Assembly: GCA_017560705.1 (NCBI GenBank)
Contig: JAFZEK010000059.1
Location: 1 to 5,100, forward strand
Origin: Bacteroidales bacterium
GTDB lineage: Bacteria; Bacteroidota; Bacteroidia; Bacteroidales; P3
Direction of reading: 5' to 3'
DNA length: 5,100 nt
Shown in pieces: positions 1 through 5,100 of the stretch. Position 1 is the stretch's first letter. Every line of letters starts with the position of its first letter. A model generated the notes under the pieces. That model did no database searches. It was not told the DNA's origin and saw only the letters and a list, made by a program, of their open reading frames with translations. Made by a program: the position numbers and the translations under genes.

Positions 1-911
1 CCGAAAGAATGGCTTACTAAGATGGTGGAAGCAGAGGCTACACCATTAGAAATCATGAAAGAGAATCCAATCATGGTTTGCACTATTTGGTTGGCTGCTA
101 GTGTTTCGGCTCCAAGTTTTCCCATCATGAGAGTTACGAGGGTGAGGCTGAACAGTTCCAATGTCATTTGTGTGGCTATAGGTGTGCCTACTTTTATTAT
201 TTTCCACTGTTTGGAAAGCGATGTTTTAGCCCAAGAAAATGCTTTTAAGTATGAACTATATTTCTTTTGGCTAAGGATTGTAAAGTAGAACACTATAGGC
301 ATAAGTAGACGTGATACGAACGTGGCTACTCCTGCTCCGGTGGCTCCAAGTTCGGGGAATCCCATATAGCCGTAGATGAATACAAAATTAAGAAGGATGT
401 TCAGAATATTGCACCCTATGGTAATAATCATAGCTACAACGGTATTCCCTACTCCTTCCAAAAATTGCTTGAAAGATAAGAATACTAAGTAGGGGATAAG
501 TGACACTGTAACCCAATAATAGTATCCGTTTAGTTCGTTCAACACTTCTGATGGCTGTCCTAGTAGTGGTAGAAACTTATTAATAATAAATAGTAGCAGA
601 CAAGATAAAATGCCGATGGCGAAATTCAGAAGCATGGAGTTTTGAAATAGTTTTCCAGCTTCGTTGTTATTATTATTTACAAATTGTACACCTACTAGTG
701 GCGTAAGGGCTATGGCTATACCTGTGCCTATCATTGCTACATTAGTTATAATGGAACACGACAAAGATACTGCAGCCAATGGCACTGCACCCAAATGTCC
801 TACCATTATGGTGTCCACTATTTGTACTATGGACTGTCCGGCAAATGATAGTATGACAGGTAGTGCTATTGTTAAGTTCTTTGTATAGTAGCGTTTAGGT
901 ATAGTTATCAT
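1..911 (-). CDS. MATE-family multidrug/sodium efflux transporter, N-terminal 303 residues (runs off left edge)
   Basis: Inner-membrane antiporter of the MATE (NorM/DinF-like) family, which exports drugs or metabolites using a Na+ or H+ gradient; the substrate cannot be read here. The frame is open from ATG at 909-911 to base 1. An in-frame TAA lies a few codons upstream, so this is the first possible Met. Family hallmarks are visible: VDTIMVGHLGAVPLAA at residues 32-47, FLEGVGNT at 150-157, a N-x-L-N region at 168-175, and GFPELGATGAGVAT at 184-197. The second half begins near 232 and repeats the first: MMGKLGAETLAANQ at 262-275 mirrors the 36-49 segment. About seven to eight hydrophobic helices are seen; roughly 150 C-terminal residues should lie outside the window, since the family usually has about 450. 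An Asn5 run (79-83) sits in a loop. No convincing -7/-33 promoter is seen between this gene and the terminator upstream of it. Confidence 0.95.
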   Translation of the reverse strand, partial: MITIPKRYYTKNLTIALPVILSFAGQSIVQIVDTIMVGHLGAVPLAAVSLSCSIITNVAMIGTGIAIALTPLVGVQFVNNNNNEAGKLFQNSMLLNFAIGILSCLLLFIINKFLPLLGQPSEVLNELNGYYYWVTVSLIPYLVFLSFKQFLEGVGNTVVAMIITIGCNILNILLNFVFIYGYMGFPELGATGAGVATFVSRLLMPIVFYFTILSQKKYSSYLKAFSWAKTSLSKQWKIIKVGTPIATQMTLELFSLTLVTLMMGKLGAETLAANQIVQTMIGFSFMISNGVASASTILVSHSF

Positions 912-949
912 CTTGCGTGTGTGTTGCCTCTTTTAGTGAAATTCCTCAT

Positions 950-989
950 AAGAAAATGTCCCTCTAAGGTGAAAAATCTCAGAGGGACA
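950..989 (-). terminator. Intrinsic terminator after the secreted-protein gene
   Basis: A perfect 9-bp inverted repeat (957-965 with 981-989, arms tgtccctct / agagggaca) encloses a 15-base loop. Read leftward, the stem is followed directly by TTTTCTT (956-950). It lies 40 bases past the stop of the gene at 1029-1745, and before the MATE gene start at 911. It therefore most likely ends the first transcript and separates the two genes. Partial read-through into the MATE gene is possible, because no separate promoter for that gene is obvious. Confidence 0.8.
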
Positions 990-1028
990 ATGTTGTGTTA
1001 TAGTAAGAAATATAATCCCGAGATGTTA

Positions 1029-1745
1029 TTATTCCATTAATTCTTGTGCTTCTTGAATAGACACGATGATTGCTTTAAATTCTTCTTCAGTTATTTCGTT
1101 GAAGCCGGCAGGAAGAAGAAATTCAGCATCTTTTAATTTTTCTTTCTTTACTTCAGTAGCTTTGTATGTTGTTGTAATGTTGTTATCTGCTGTAATAACT
1201 AATTCCAAAGGTACACCTTTTAAGCCGGGAGCTAAGATTAAGTCATATTCAGGACCTATTTCGTCGGTATACCAAATTTCAAAACCTTTGTCGTTGCCTT
1301 CGTCGTCGAATAAGTGGTAACGAGCTTTCTTAGCTTGCAATCCAGCTATTTCTTTTGTTTCACCTGCTATGTATTCTATGTAGAAACCTTCAGTGCAAGG
1401 TATTGTTAGGCTGTCTATTTCTGCTTGGCTTAGTTCTTGTTTTAATATTATTTTTCCATCTCCTTGGTAAGAGCAATCCCACAAATCCATAGATTTGATG
1501 TAATTTATAATTTGGCTAAAGTCTTGCATAGCATATAATTTTCTGCCTTTTACTAGCTGTTGAGCCCAATCTGTTTTATAAAGACAGTTGTCATCGTAGA
1601 ACTTTAATGCTATTTCTTTTGTTTCGCCTGCACTTTCTACTGAGTATTTTATAGTGCCTCGGAAGTTGTTCTTTTGGGCGGATAAATTAAATACTGCCAC
1701 CGTCATAAGACCCAAAAGGGTCAAAGCTTTCAATGATTTTCTCAT
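1029..1745 (-). CDS. Secreted/periplasmic protein, DUF4412/GLPGLI-like, 238 aa
   Basis: Exported protein of unknown function. Residues 1-23 form a typical signal peptide: K/R at 2-6, a hydrophobic core ALTLLGLMTVAVF, and a likely cut at LSA|Q typical of Bacteroidota. There is no lipobox Cys, so it is probably soluble in the periplasm or at the surface. The body looks beta-rich. The segment from about 127 to 184 (GETKEIAGLQAKKARY, then FEIWYTDEIGP, then APGLKGVPLEL) resembles the layout of Bacteroidota DUF4412 and GLPGLI families: a 'G..akka' strand, an 'E.WyT.e' strand, then a 'GL.G.plE' turn. This family link is by eye, not by search. Cys at 54, 91 and 117 could allow a disulfide. The octapeptide AGETKEIA occurs twice (39-46 and 127-134). 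It is a single-gene transcript with its own promoter (1798-1830) and terminator (950-989). ATG at 1743-1745 is supported by the signal peptide directly after it. Confidence 0.9.
   Translation of the reverse strand: MRKSLKALTLLGLMTVAVFNLSAQKNNFRGTIKYSVESAGETKEIALKFYDDNCLYKTDWAQQLVKGRKLYAMQDFSQIINYIKSMDLWDCSYQGDGKIILKQELSQAEIDSLTIPCTEGFYIEYIAGETKEIAGLQAKKARYHLFDDEGNDKGFEIWYTDEIGPEYDLILAPGLKGVPLELVITADNNITTTYKATEVKKEKLKDAEFLLPAGFNEITEEEFKAIIVSIQEAQELME
1345..1631 (-). repeat. 23-base in-frame direct repeat inside the secreted-protein gene (1345-1367 and 1609-1631)
   Basis: Two copies, identical at 22 of 23 bases, lie 264 bases (88 codons) apart in the same frame. Both encode AGETKEIA. The single difference is a silent third-position change (GGC versus GGT). 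The flanking sequence is not alike at the DNA level. It may mark an internal duplication of a beta-strand unit, or be a short local copy. Confidence 0.75.
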
Positions 1746-1797
1746 ATCTGTATATTTATTATTTGTGTATTTATATTATTTCTCTTTTTAAACGTTT

Positions 1798-1830
1798 GCA
1801 AAAGTACGAAAAAAAAACGACCCTGCCAAA
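1798..1830 (-). promoter_or_regulatory. Bacteroidota-type sigma(ABfr) promoter for the secreted-protein gene
   Basis: Read leftward: -33 element TTTG (1830-1827), a 20-base spacer, then -7 element TACTTTTG (1806-1799) followed by C. This matches the Bacteroides consensus TTTG-N19-21-TAnnTTTG. Transcription should start near 1792-1795, giving an AT-rich leader of about 50 bases before the ATG at 1745. The leader has no clear Shine-Dalgarno site, which is usual in this phylum. The spacer contains a nine-T run (1817-1809 on the minus strand). Confidence 0.8.
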
Positions 1831-2020
1831 TCTTGTCTCATGTTTTTTACTCTCTGTTGAAAAACAGTTATGTAAATGCTCTCAATGTGTCTAAAAACAA
1901 TTGTTTTGCTCTATTTGTTGCTTTGAAAATTCTCTTTGCCAATAGTTTTTTTCCACGAAAAGGAGTTTTTTGTTTTCATAGCTGCTCTCTGCGATTGAGC
2001 TTTATTTTTTGCTTTTGGTG
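1831..2020. other. AT-rich intergenic stretch with no assigned function
   Basis: This is the middle of a gene-free gap of about 380 bases (1746-2124). The gap's left part is the promoter and leader of the secreted-protein gene, and its right part holds the operon terminator. Between them I see no RNA gene, promoter or supported ORF. A 62-codon plus-strand frame (1833-2021) is rich in Phe, Ser and Cys, as expected of T-rich noncoding DNA, and has no promoter in front. A 14-base perfect palindrome (1894-1907, centred on CAATTG) is the only local structure. Bases 2048-2124, between terminator and stop codon, are also plain. Confidence 0.6.
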
Positions 2021-2047
2021 AAAAGAGGAGGCTATAAAACCTCCTCT
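2021..2047 (-). terminator. Intrinsic terminator of the gtrA/GT-C operon
   Basis: A perfect 8-bp GC-rich stem (2024-2031 agaggagg with 2040-2047 cctcctct) has an 8-base loop. Read leftward, the stem runs into TTTT (2024-2021). It lies about 80 bases beyond the stop of the glycosyltransferase gene and in the right orientation to end its transcript. Confidence 0.8.
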
Positions 2048-2124
2048 ATCGTGTAAATAATTTTATGATATGTTAAACAATGAATTTCATTTCTCTGCAT
2101 TCAAAGTCCGTTGATGGCTGTTCT

Positions 2125-4356
2125 TTAGTTTATTGCAGCCAAGTATTCTTTGTATATTTCGGCTTCTTTCTTTTTGCCTCTTTTTTCGCAGCTTTCAATC
2201 ATTATTTTATATAGCTTTCTGTATGCAGCACGTTCATCAAGGCCTTGAGCTCGGTTTATTGCCACCCATTGAGGCATAAAGTTGTTGTCCACTTGGTCGG
2301 CATCTATCATTCTGGTCATCACCATTTCGGCTGCATATAGGTTATTGCTTCTTAGGTATATGTCTTTTAGAATGTTGTATGCTCCACCGTATTTGTGGTT
2401 ATGTTTTATTATAGATTCGCAGATGTCTATAGCTTTTTGTGCGTCGTTCATCATTAAGTATGAGTAGGCTACGAAGTAGTTGCAGTTGTCGTCGTTGGGG
2501 TCGAAACTCAAGAACTTGTTCAAGTACACAAGGCTACTGTCGGGGCGACCCTTTTGCAAATATATTTCTCCCATATTTAATAGTGCTGTTTCGTTGTACT
2601 CGTTGTCGGCCAATGCTCTGTTGTAGAACATTATAGCACTATCTAGTTTGCCTGCATTTTTCAAATTGCTAGCAGTGTAGTCGTCTTTGCTACTGCGTTT
2701 TAGCACTAAGCATATAGGTTTGCCGTCCACGTCTACAGTATACACTGTGTTTTTTGGTGGAAAAGCTTGACTGTTCATGTATTCGGGCGATATGCCTGTT
2801 ACTGTAAAGATGGCGTAATCCCAATCTACGTTACCTTTTTGATACCATCTCGCAAAGGTCACTTTGTAGTCTGCTGTGTCGTTTCGGAAGTAGTTTTTCA
2901 CGCTTGGAACGTGCCAGCTAGCCACTTTTATTTTGTCGTCTTTCTTCTCATTCTTAGTGTTTTCCAATATCCATTCGGCAGCTTCGCGAGTGGAGTGGTA
3001 GTAATAATCCATTTCATATTTTCCCCATGCGTTGCTAGTGCCGCCCACTATTTCGTTGAAGTATACGTATTGATAAGGGTGGTTTTTTACTATATGACAT
3101 GCCGGAAGTATAAGCATTACGAATGGCAGTGCCACTAGTATCATTTTTGTTTTCTTGTTTTGAACCAAATCAATAAGCAAACTGAAACCCAAACCGGCAA
3201 ATGCCACCATTGATGGGTATACGAACATAGCGTGTCGCCAACCTCCATAAACGTTTGATTTTTGATATATTATCCAGAATACCGGGAACACGAAAGTGAA
3301 CAGCAATAGGCTGCTCCAAAATATTTTGTCTTTGTTTTTGCCTATAAGTATAAGGTGCATTATTATGCCGGCTATGACTGCCAATGGTATGGTCATGAGG
3401 ATGAACTTTGGTGTGTAGTACCACGGCAAAAGGTCGCTCCATTGCATTTCTCCTTCAAATACTTGTCTTATGGCTATGGCAAATTGTGTCATATTTTCCA
3501 TAGTGTCCATAAAGTTGGCTATAGGCGATTTTAGAAGGAATGGCCACAACAAAATGGCAATAACCAAACCTACTGCTGATATGCCAATGCCCCAACCAAG
3601 CATTAGTTTCAACTCTTTGAAGCCCTGTCCCTTGAATAGTCCTCCTTTTTTATTTCTTATGAACCAATATATAGCACCGAACAATCCGAAATATGCTACT
3701 ATTAACAGACCGGCAAATCTTACGCTTATGGCAAAGCCGATAGAAACGGCGAACAACACTGCCGTTTTTATCTTTATCTTAGGGAACTCTTGCAAGAATC
3801 TTACTAGGCAATATATGCCAAACGCCATACCTGTAGCCAATGGCAAGTCCTTTAGATTGTTGAAGCTATGACCTAAGAATCTAGGCGATAAGAATATTAG
3901 CGCAAAAGTTATGGCTGCTCCTCGCCATCCTGCCAAGCGGTAAACTACAAGGGCTGCAAACAGCATTGCTAGCCATCCGAATATACTATTTATTATATGT
4001 CGGGCGGAGTAGGTGTCTTCTATTCCAAATATCTTTGCCACCACGTAGGCCAAGTTGTCTACACTTTGACCATAGTAGGGGAGGTTATATTCCGGTGTCA
4101 CTACGGCGGCTGTGCTATCGGCTCCGCCTGTAGCATAGTAGTTGTATACATTTACAGCGTGTTCGGCGTGGAAATGCTCGTCGCCGCTCATGCCTGCTCC
4201 TGTGCTCATACATATTATACTTATAAGGCCCAAGCCTGCAAGGGCCAAAAACACCCATTTCCATACACTGTTTTTGCATTCGATTGGAGAAACTTCTATG
4301 CTAGAATTGTTTTTCTCGGTTGTAATGTTGCTCACTTTGTTGTGTTTTGTTTTCAT
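2125..4356 (-). CDS. GT-C (PMT/ArnT-like, GT39-type) membrane glycosyltransferase with C-terminal TPR-like domain, 743 aa
   Basis: Predicted inner-membrane enzyme moving a sugar from a polyprenyl-phosphate carrier to an acceptor on the periplasmic face. After a polar N-terminus (1-30) come about 11 hydrophobic helices: roughly 32-52, 122-142, 147-160, 170-188, 197-212, 213-233, 252-275, 318-338, 346-364, 375-397 and 403-423. The first large loop carries GDEHFHAEHA (58-67), whose Asp-Glu pair matches the catalytic acidic site of GT-C enzymes. HSFNNLKDLPLATG (163-176), GGWRHAMFVYPS (371-382) and HPYQYVYFNEIVGG (426-439) are further motifs common in this group. With 11 helices and N-terminus inside, residues 424-743 face the periplasm. 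From about 555 to 690 there are some four TPR-like helical pairs, for instance 589-621 (ALLNMGEIYLQKG, then LVYLNKFLSFDPN). ATG at 4354-4356 overlaps the stop of the gtrA-like gene by ATGA, implying coupled translation. The GT-C call is firm; donor and acceptor are unknown, and the TPR call is from pattern only. Confidence 0.9.
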   Translation of the reverse strand: MKTKHNKVSNITTEKNNSSIEVSPIECKNSVWKWVFLALAGLGLISIICMSTGAGMSGDEHFHAEHAVNVYNYYATGGADSTAAVVTPEYNLPYYGQSVDNLAYVVAKIFGIEDTYSARHIINSIFGWLAMLFAALVVYRLAGWRGAAITFALIFLSPRFLGHSFNNLKDLPLATGMAFGIYCLVRFLQEFPKIKIKTAVLFAVSIGFAISVRFAGLLIVAYFGLFGAIYWFIRNKKGGLFKGQGFKELKLMLGWGIGISAVGLVIAILLWPFLLKSPIANFMDTMENMTQFAIAIRQVFEGEMQWSDLLPWYYTPKFILMTIPLAVIAGIIMHLILIGKNKDKIFWSSLLLFTFVFPVFWIIYQKSNVYGGWRHAMFVYPSMVAFAGLGFSLLIDLVQNKKTKMILVALPFVMLILPACHIVKNHPYQYVYFNEIVGGTSNAWGKYEMDYYYHSTREAAEWILENTKNEKKDDKIKVASWHVPSVKNYFRNDTADYKVTFARWYQKGNVDWDYAIFTVTGISPEYMNSQAFPPKNTVYTVDVDGKPICLVLKRSSKDDYTASNLKNAGKLDSAIMFYNRALADNEYNETALLNMGEIYLQKGRPDSSLVYLNKFLSFDPNDDNCNYFVAYSYLMMNDAQKAIDICESIIKHNHKYGGAYNILKDIYLRSNNLYAAEMVMTRMIDADQVDNNFMPQWVAINRAQGLDERAAYRKLYKIMIESCEKRGKKKEAEIYKEYLAAIN

Positions 4357-4757
4357 TCCGGATTGTTATTTTTGTTTTTAGAGAATACGAATGTCTTGTT
4401 TAGCACAAATCCTAGGAGCCCCACAGGTATAGCCATTACTGCTCCTGCTATATAGCTGCTTAGCCCTAGAATTTTTAATAACTCCACGCCTGCCACATTG
4501 CAAATGTAGACTACGCAGTAGACTGCCAAAAAGCGAAATATAAGTCTGTTATCCTTGTTCTTAAACACCAAAATGCCGTAGGTTTTGAAGTTGAAAAGAA
4601 CGCCCAATACTGTGCTGCCTAGCACGGCTAAGGGGTCGGATAAACCAAAAAATATTAGTAGCGAAAACACTCCATAGCCAAACGCTGTGCTGAGCCCTGC
4701 CACTAGTACGAAACGGATAAACTCCGCTGTTATATACTTCTTTATTATGTCTATCAT
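4353..4757 (-). CDS. GtrA-like small membrane protein, 134 aa
   Basis: Member of the GtrA/DPMS family (Pfam GtrA type): four-helix membrane proteins linked to translocation or positioning of polyprenyl-phosphate-linked sugars for surface glycosylation. The pattern is clear: an N-terminal amphipathic stretch, then FIRFVLVAGLSTAFGYGVFSL, a second helix ending in LFNFKTYGILVFKNK, two further helices, and a closing LLGFVLNKTFVFSKN. The paired 'NF...VFK' and 'LNKTFVF' motifs are family hallmarks. The frame stays open to an ATG at 4824-4826, but that would put the start upstream of the -7 element (4796-4803). The Met at 4755-4757 (MIDIIKKYITAEFIRF) gives the normal family length and a leader of about 35 bases, so it is chosen. 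The stop overlaps the next gene's ATG. No GtrB-type glycosyltransferase that makes the lipid-linked sugar is in the window. Confidence 0.9.
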   Translation of the reverse strand: MIDIIKKYITAEFIRFVLVAGLSTAFGYGVFSLLIFFGLSDPLAVLGSTVLGVLFNFKTYGILVFKNKDNRLIFRFLAVYCVVYICNVAGVELLKILGLSSYIAGAVMAIPVGLLGFVLNKTFVFSKNKNNNPE

Positions 4758-4794
4758 GCAAAGCAAAGATTTGAAGTTGCTATAAAAAAACGTT

Positions 4795-4827
4795 GCAAAG
4801 ATACGATTTTTTTTTAATATGAGCAAC
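4795..4827 (-). promoter_or_regulatory. Bacteroidota-type promoter of the gtrA/GT-C operon
   Basis: Read leftward: GTTG (4827-4824) at the -33 position, one mismatch from TTTG, then a 20-base spacer, then a perfect TATCTTTG (4803-4796) followed by C. Spacing equals that of the promoter at 1798-1830, and the two also share TCGTA before and CAA..CGTTT after the TTTG. Transcription should begin near 4788-4791, leaving roughly 33 bases before the Met at 4757. A nine-A run (4815-4807 on the minus strand) fills much of the spacer. Confidence 0.8.
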
Positions 4828-4902
4828 TTCTAAAAACACCATCTGTGCAAAAGCCCATAAGACAAAAACTTATCTTCACAGAATATGGTGTCTTTAGAAG
4901 TT
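4825..4902. repeat. Long imperfect inverted repeat / hairpin in front of the gtrA promoter
   Basis: The arms 4825-4842 and 4885-4902 pair at 17 of 18 positions (one A/C mismatch at 4835/4892). After a three-base bulge (4882-4884) the pairing continues for 5 bp (4843-4847 with 4877-4881). An inner 5-bp stem (4857-4861 with 4869-4873) lies in the loop. The structure sits 35 bases past the stop of the T9SS cargo gene, and its outer edge overlaps the -33 element of the operon promoter. Leftward, no T-run follows the stem, so it is not a textbook intrinsic terminator, though it may still end or stabilise the upstream mRNA. It could also be a small palindromic intergenic repeat. Confidence 0.75.
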
Positions 4903-4936
4903 ACCCTTTCTTTGACGGGTGTATTTATTCCCGTTT

Positions 4937-5100
4937 CTATTTCGTTTTTACTATGCGAGTAGAGTAATTATCTATCTTTATGATATATACACCGTCGGAG
5001 TAGGTAGAGAGGTCGAACGTGAGCTTAGCGGCTTGTGCTTGCTTGGTTTGTAGCAAGGTGCCGTGGATATTATAGATATGCACTTCTTTGTTCTCATAAC
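4937..5100 (-). CDS. C-terminal end (53 residues) of a T9SS-secreted protein, type A sorting domain
   Basis: The frame is open from base 5098 to the TAG at 4937-4939; the rest of the gene lies to the right of the window. The residues begin YENKEVHIYNIHGTLL and end in FDLSTYSDGVYIIKID followed by YSTRIVKTK. This is the usual layout of the Por/type IX sorting domain (TIGR04183-like): a 'v.iyn..G' strand, a polar middle, 'fdls.l..GvYiiki', then a basic 'kivk' end. In known T9SS cargo this domain directs export across the outer membrane and is cut off, often with the cargo anchored to the cell surface. What the mature protein does cannot be seen. Its presence implies the organism has a type IX secretion system. 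Confidence 0.88.
   Translation of the reverse strand, partial: YENKEVHIYNIHGTLLQTKQAQAAKLTFDLSTYSDGVYIIKIDNYSTRIVKTK

Noticed and set aside
22..888. Plus-strand frames at 22-288 and 664-888
   Set aside because: They are antisense to the MATE gene, which reads through the entire stretch without a stop and shows the family motifs.
990..1028. Possible MATE promoter (TATATTTC on the minus strand near 1010)
   Set aside because: The last base of the TTTG core is wrong, no -33 element at the right distance was seen, and the terminator would lie between it and the gene.
1894..1907. Perfect 14-base palindrome centred on CAATTG
   Set aside because: Composed almost only of A and T, isolated and not next to a promoter element; could occur by chance.
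1900..1990. Tiny minus-strand frame of 22 codons beginning MKTKNSFSWKK
   Set aside because: Too short to support, no promoter in front, Lys/Asn-rich as expected from AT-rich sequence.
1833..2021. Plus-strand frame of 62 codons in the intergenic gap
   Set aside because: It is opposite in direction to every gene here, rich in Phe/Ser/Cys as in random T-rich DNA, with no promoter or ribosome site and no recognisable domain.
3470..4455. Long plus-strand frames (133 codons at 3470-3871 and 152 codons at 3997-4455)
   Set aside because: They lie antisense to the glycosyltransferase gene, whose membrane helices and family motifs are unmistakable; the plus-strand translations show no domain.
4903..4934. 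Small hairpin just after the T9SS gene stop (4915-4919 with 4930-4934)
   Set aside because: Only 5 bp with a 10-base loop and no T-run; too weak to call a terminator.

Overview
The window looks like Bacteroidota DNA, probably Bacteroidales or a relative. Four things support this: a C-terminal type IX secretion (T9SS) sorting domain at the right edge, two leftward promoters of the Bacteroidota form (TTTG or GTTG, 20 bases, then TAnnTTTG), genes without clear Shine-Dalgarno sites, and an AT-rich composition. I cannot name a genus. All genes lie on the minus strand, so the order of transcription runs from base 5100 to base 1.

Right to left: (1) the last 53 residues of a T9SS cargo protein, stop at 4937-4939. 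(2) A gap holding a long imperfect hairpin (4825-4902) and a promoter (4795-4827). (3) A two-gene operon made of a GtrA-like small membrane protein (4353-4757) and a 743-residue GT-C type membrane glycosyltransferase with a C-terminal TPR-like domain (2125-4356). The two genes overlap by four bases (ATGA). The operon ends in an intrinsic terminator (2021-2047). (4) About 380 bases without a gene (1746-2124), holding that terminator and a strong promoter (1798-1830). (5) A secreted 238-residue protein resembling the DUF4412/GLPGLI-type Bacteroidota families (1029-1745), with its own terminator (950-989). (6) The first 303 residues of a MATE-family efflux transporter (1-911), which runs off the left edge.

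The most coherent unit is the GtrA/GT-C-TPR operon. In known systems GtrA-like proteins help move or position a polyprenyl-phosphate-linked sugar at the membrane, and GT-C enzymes transfer sugar from such a lipid on the periplasmic face. The TPR tail is predicted to be periplasmic and could hold the acceptor. This would be a small envelope glycosylation module; the acceptor and sugar cannot be read from the sequence. The promoter also settles the gtrA start: the longest open frame (to 4826) would begin upstream of the -7 element, so Met at 4755-4757 is the likely start.

The less ordinary features are nine-base homopolymers inside both promoter spacers, the long hairpin touching the gtrA promoter (with a possible alternative pairing to the gtrA leader), and a 23-base in-frame direct repeat inside the secreted-protein gene. 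I saw no CRISPR array, tRNA, rRNA, insertion sequence or riboswitch.
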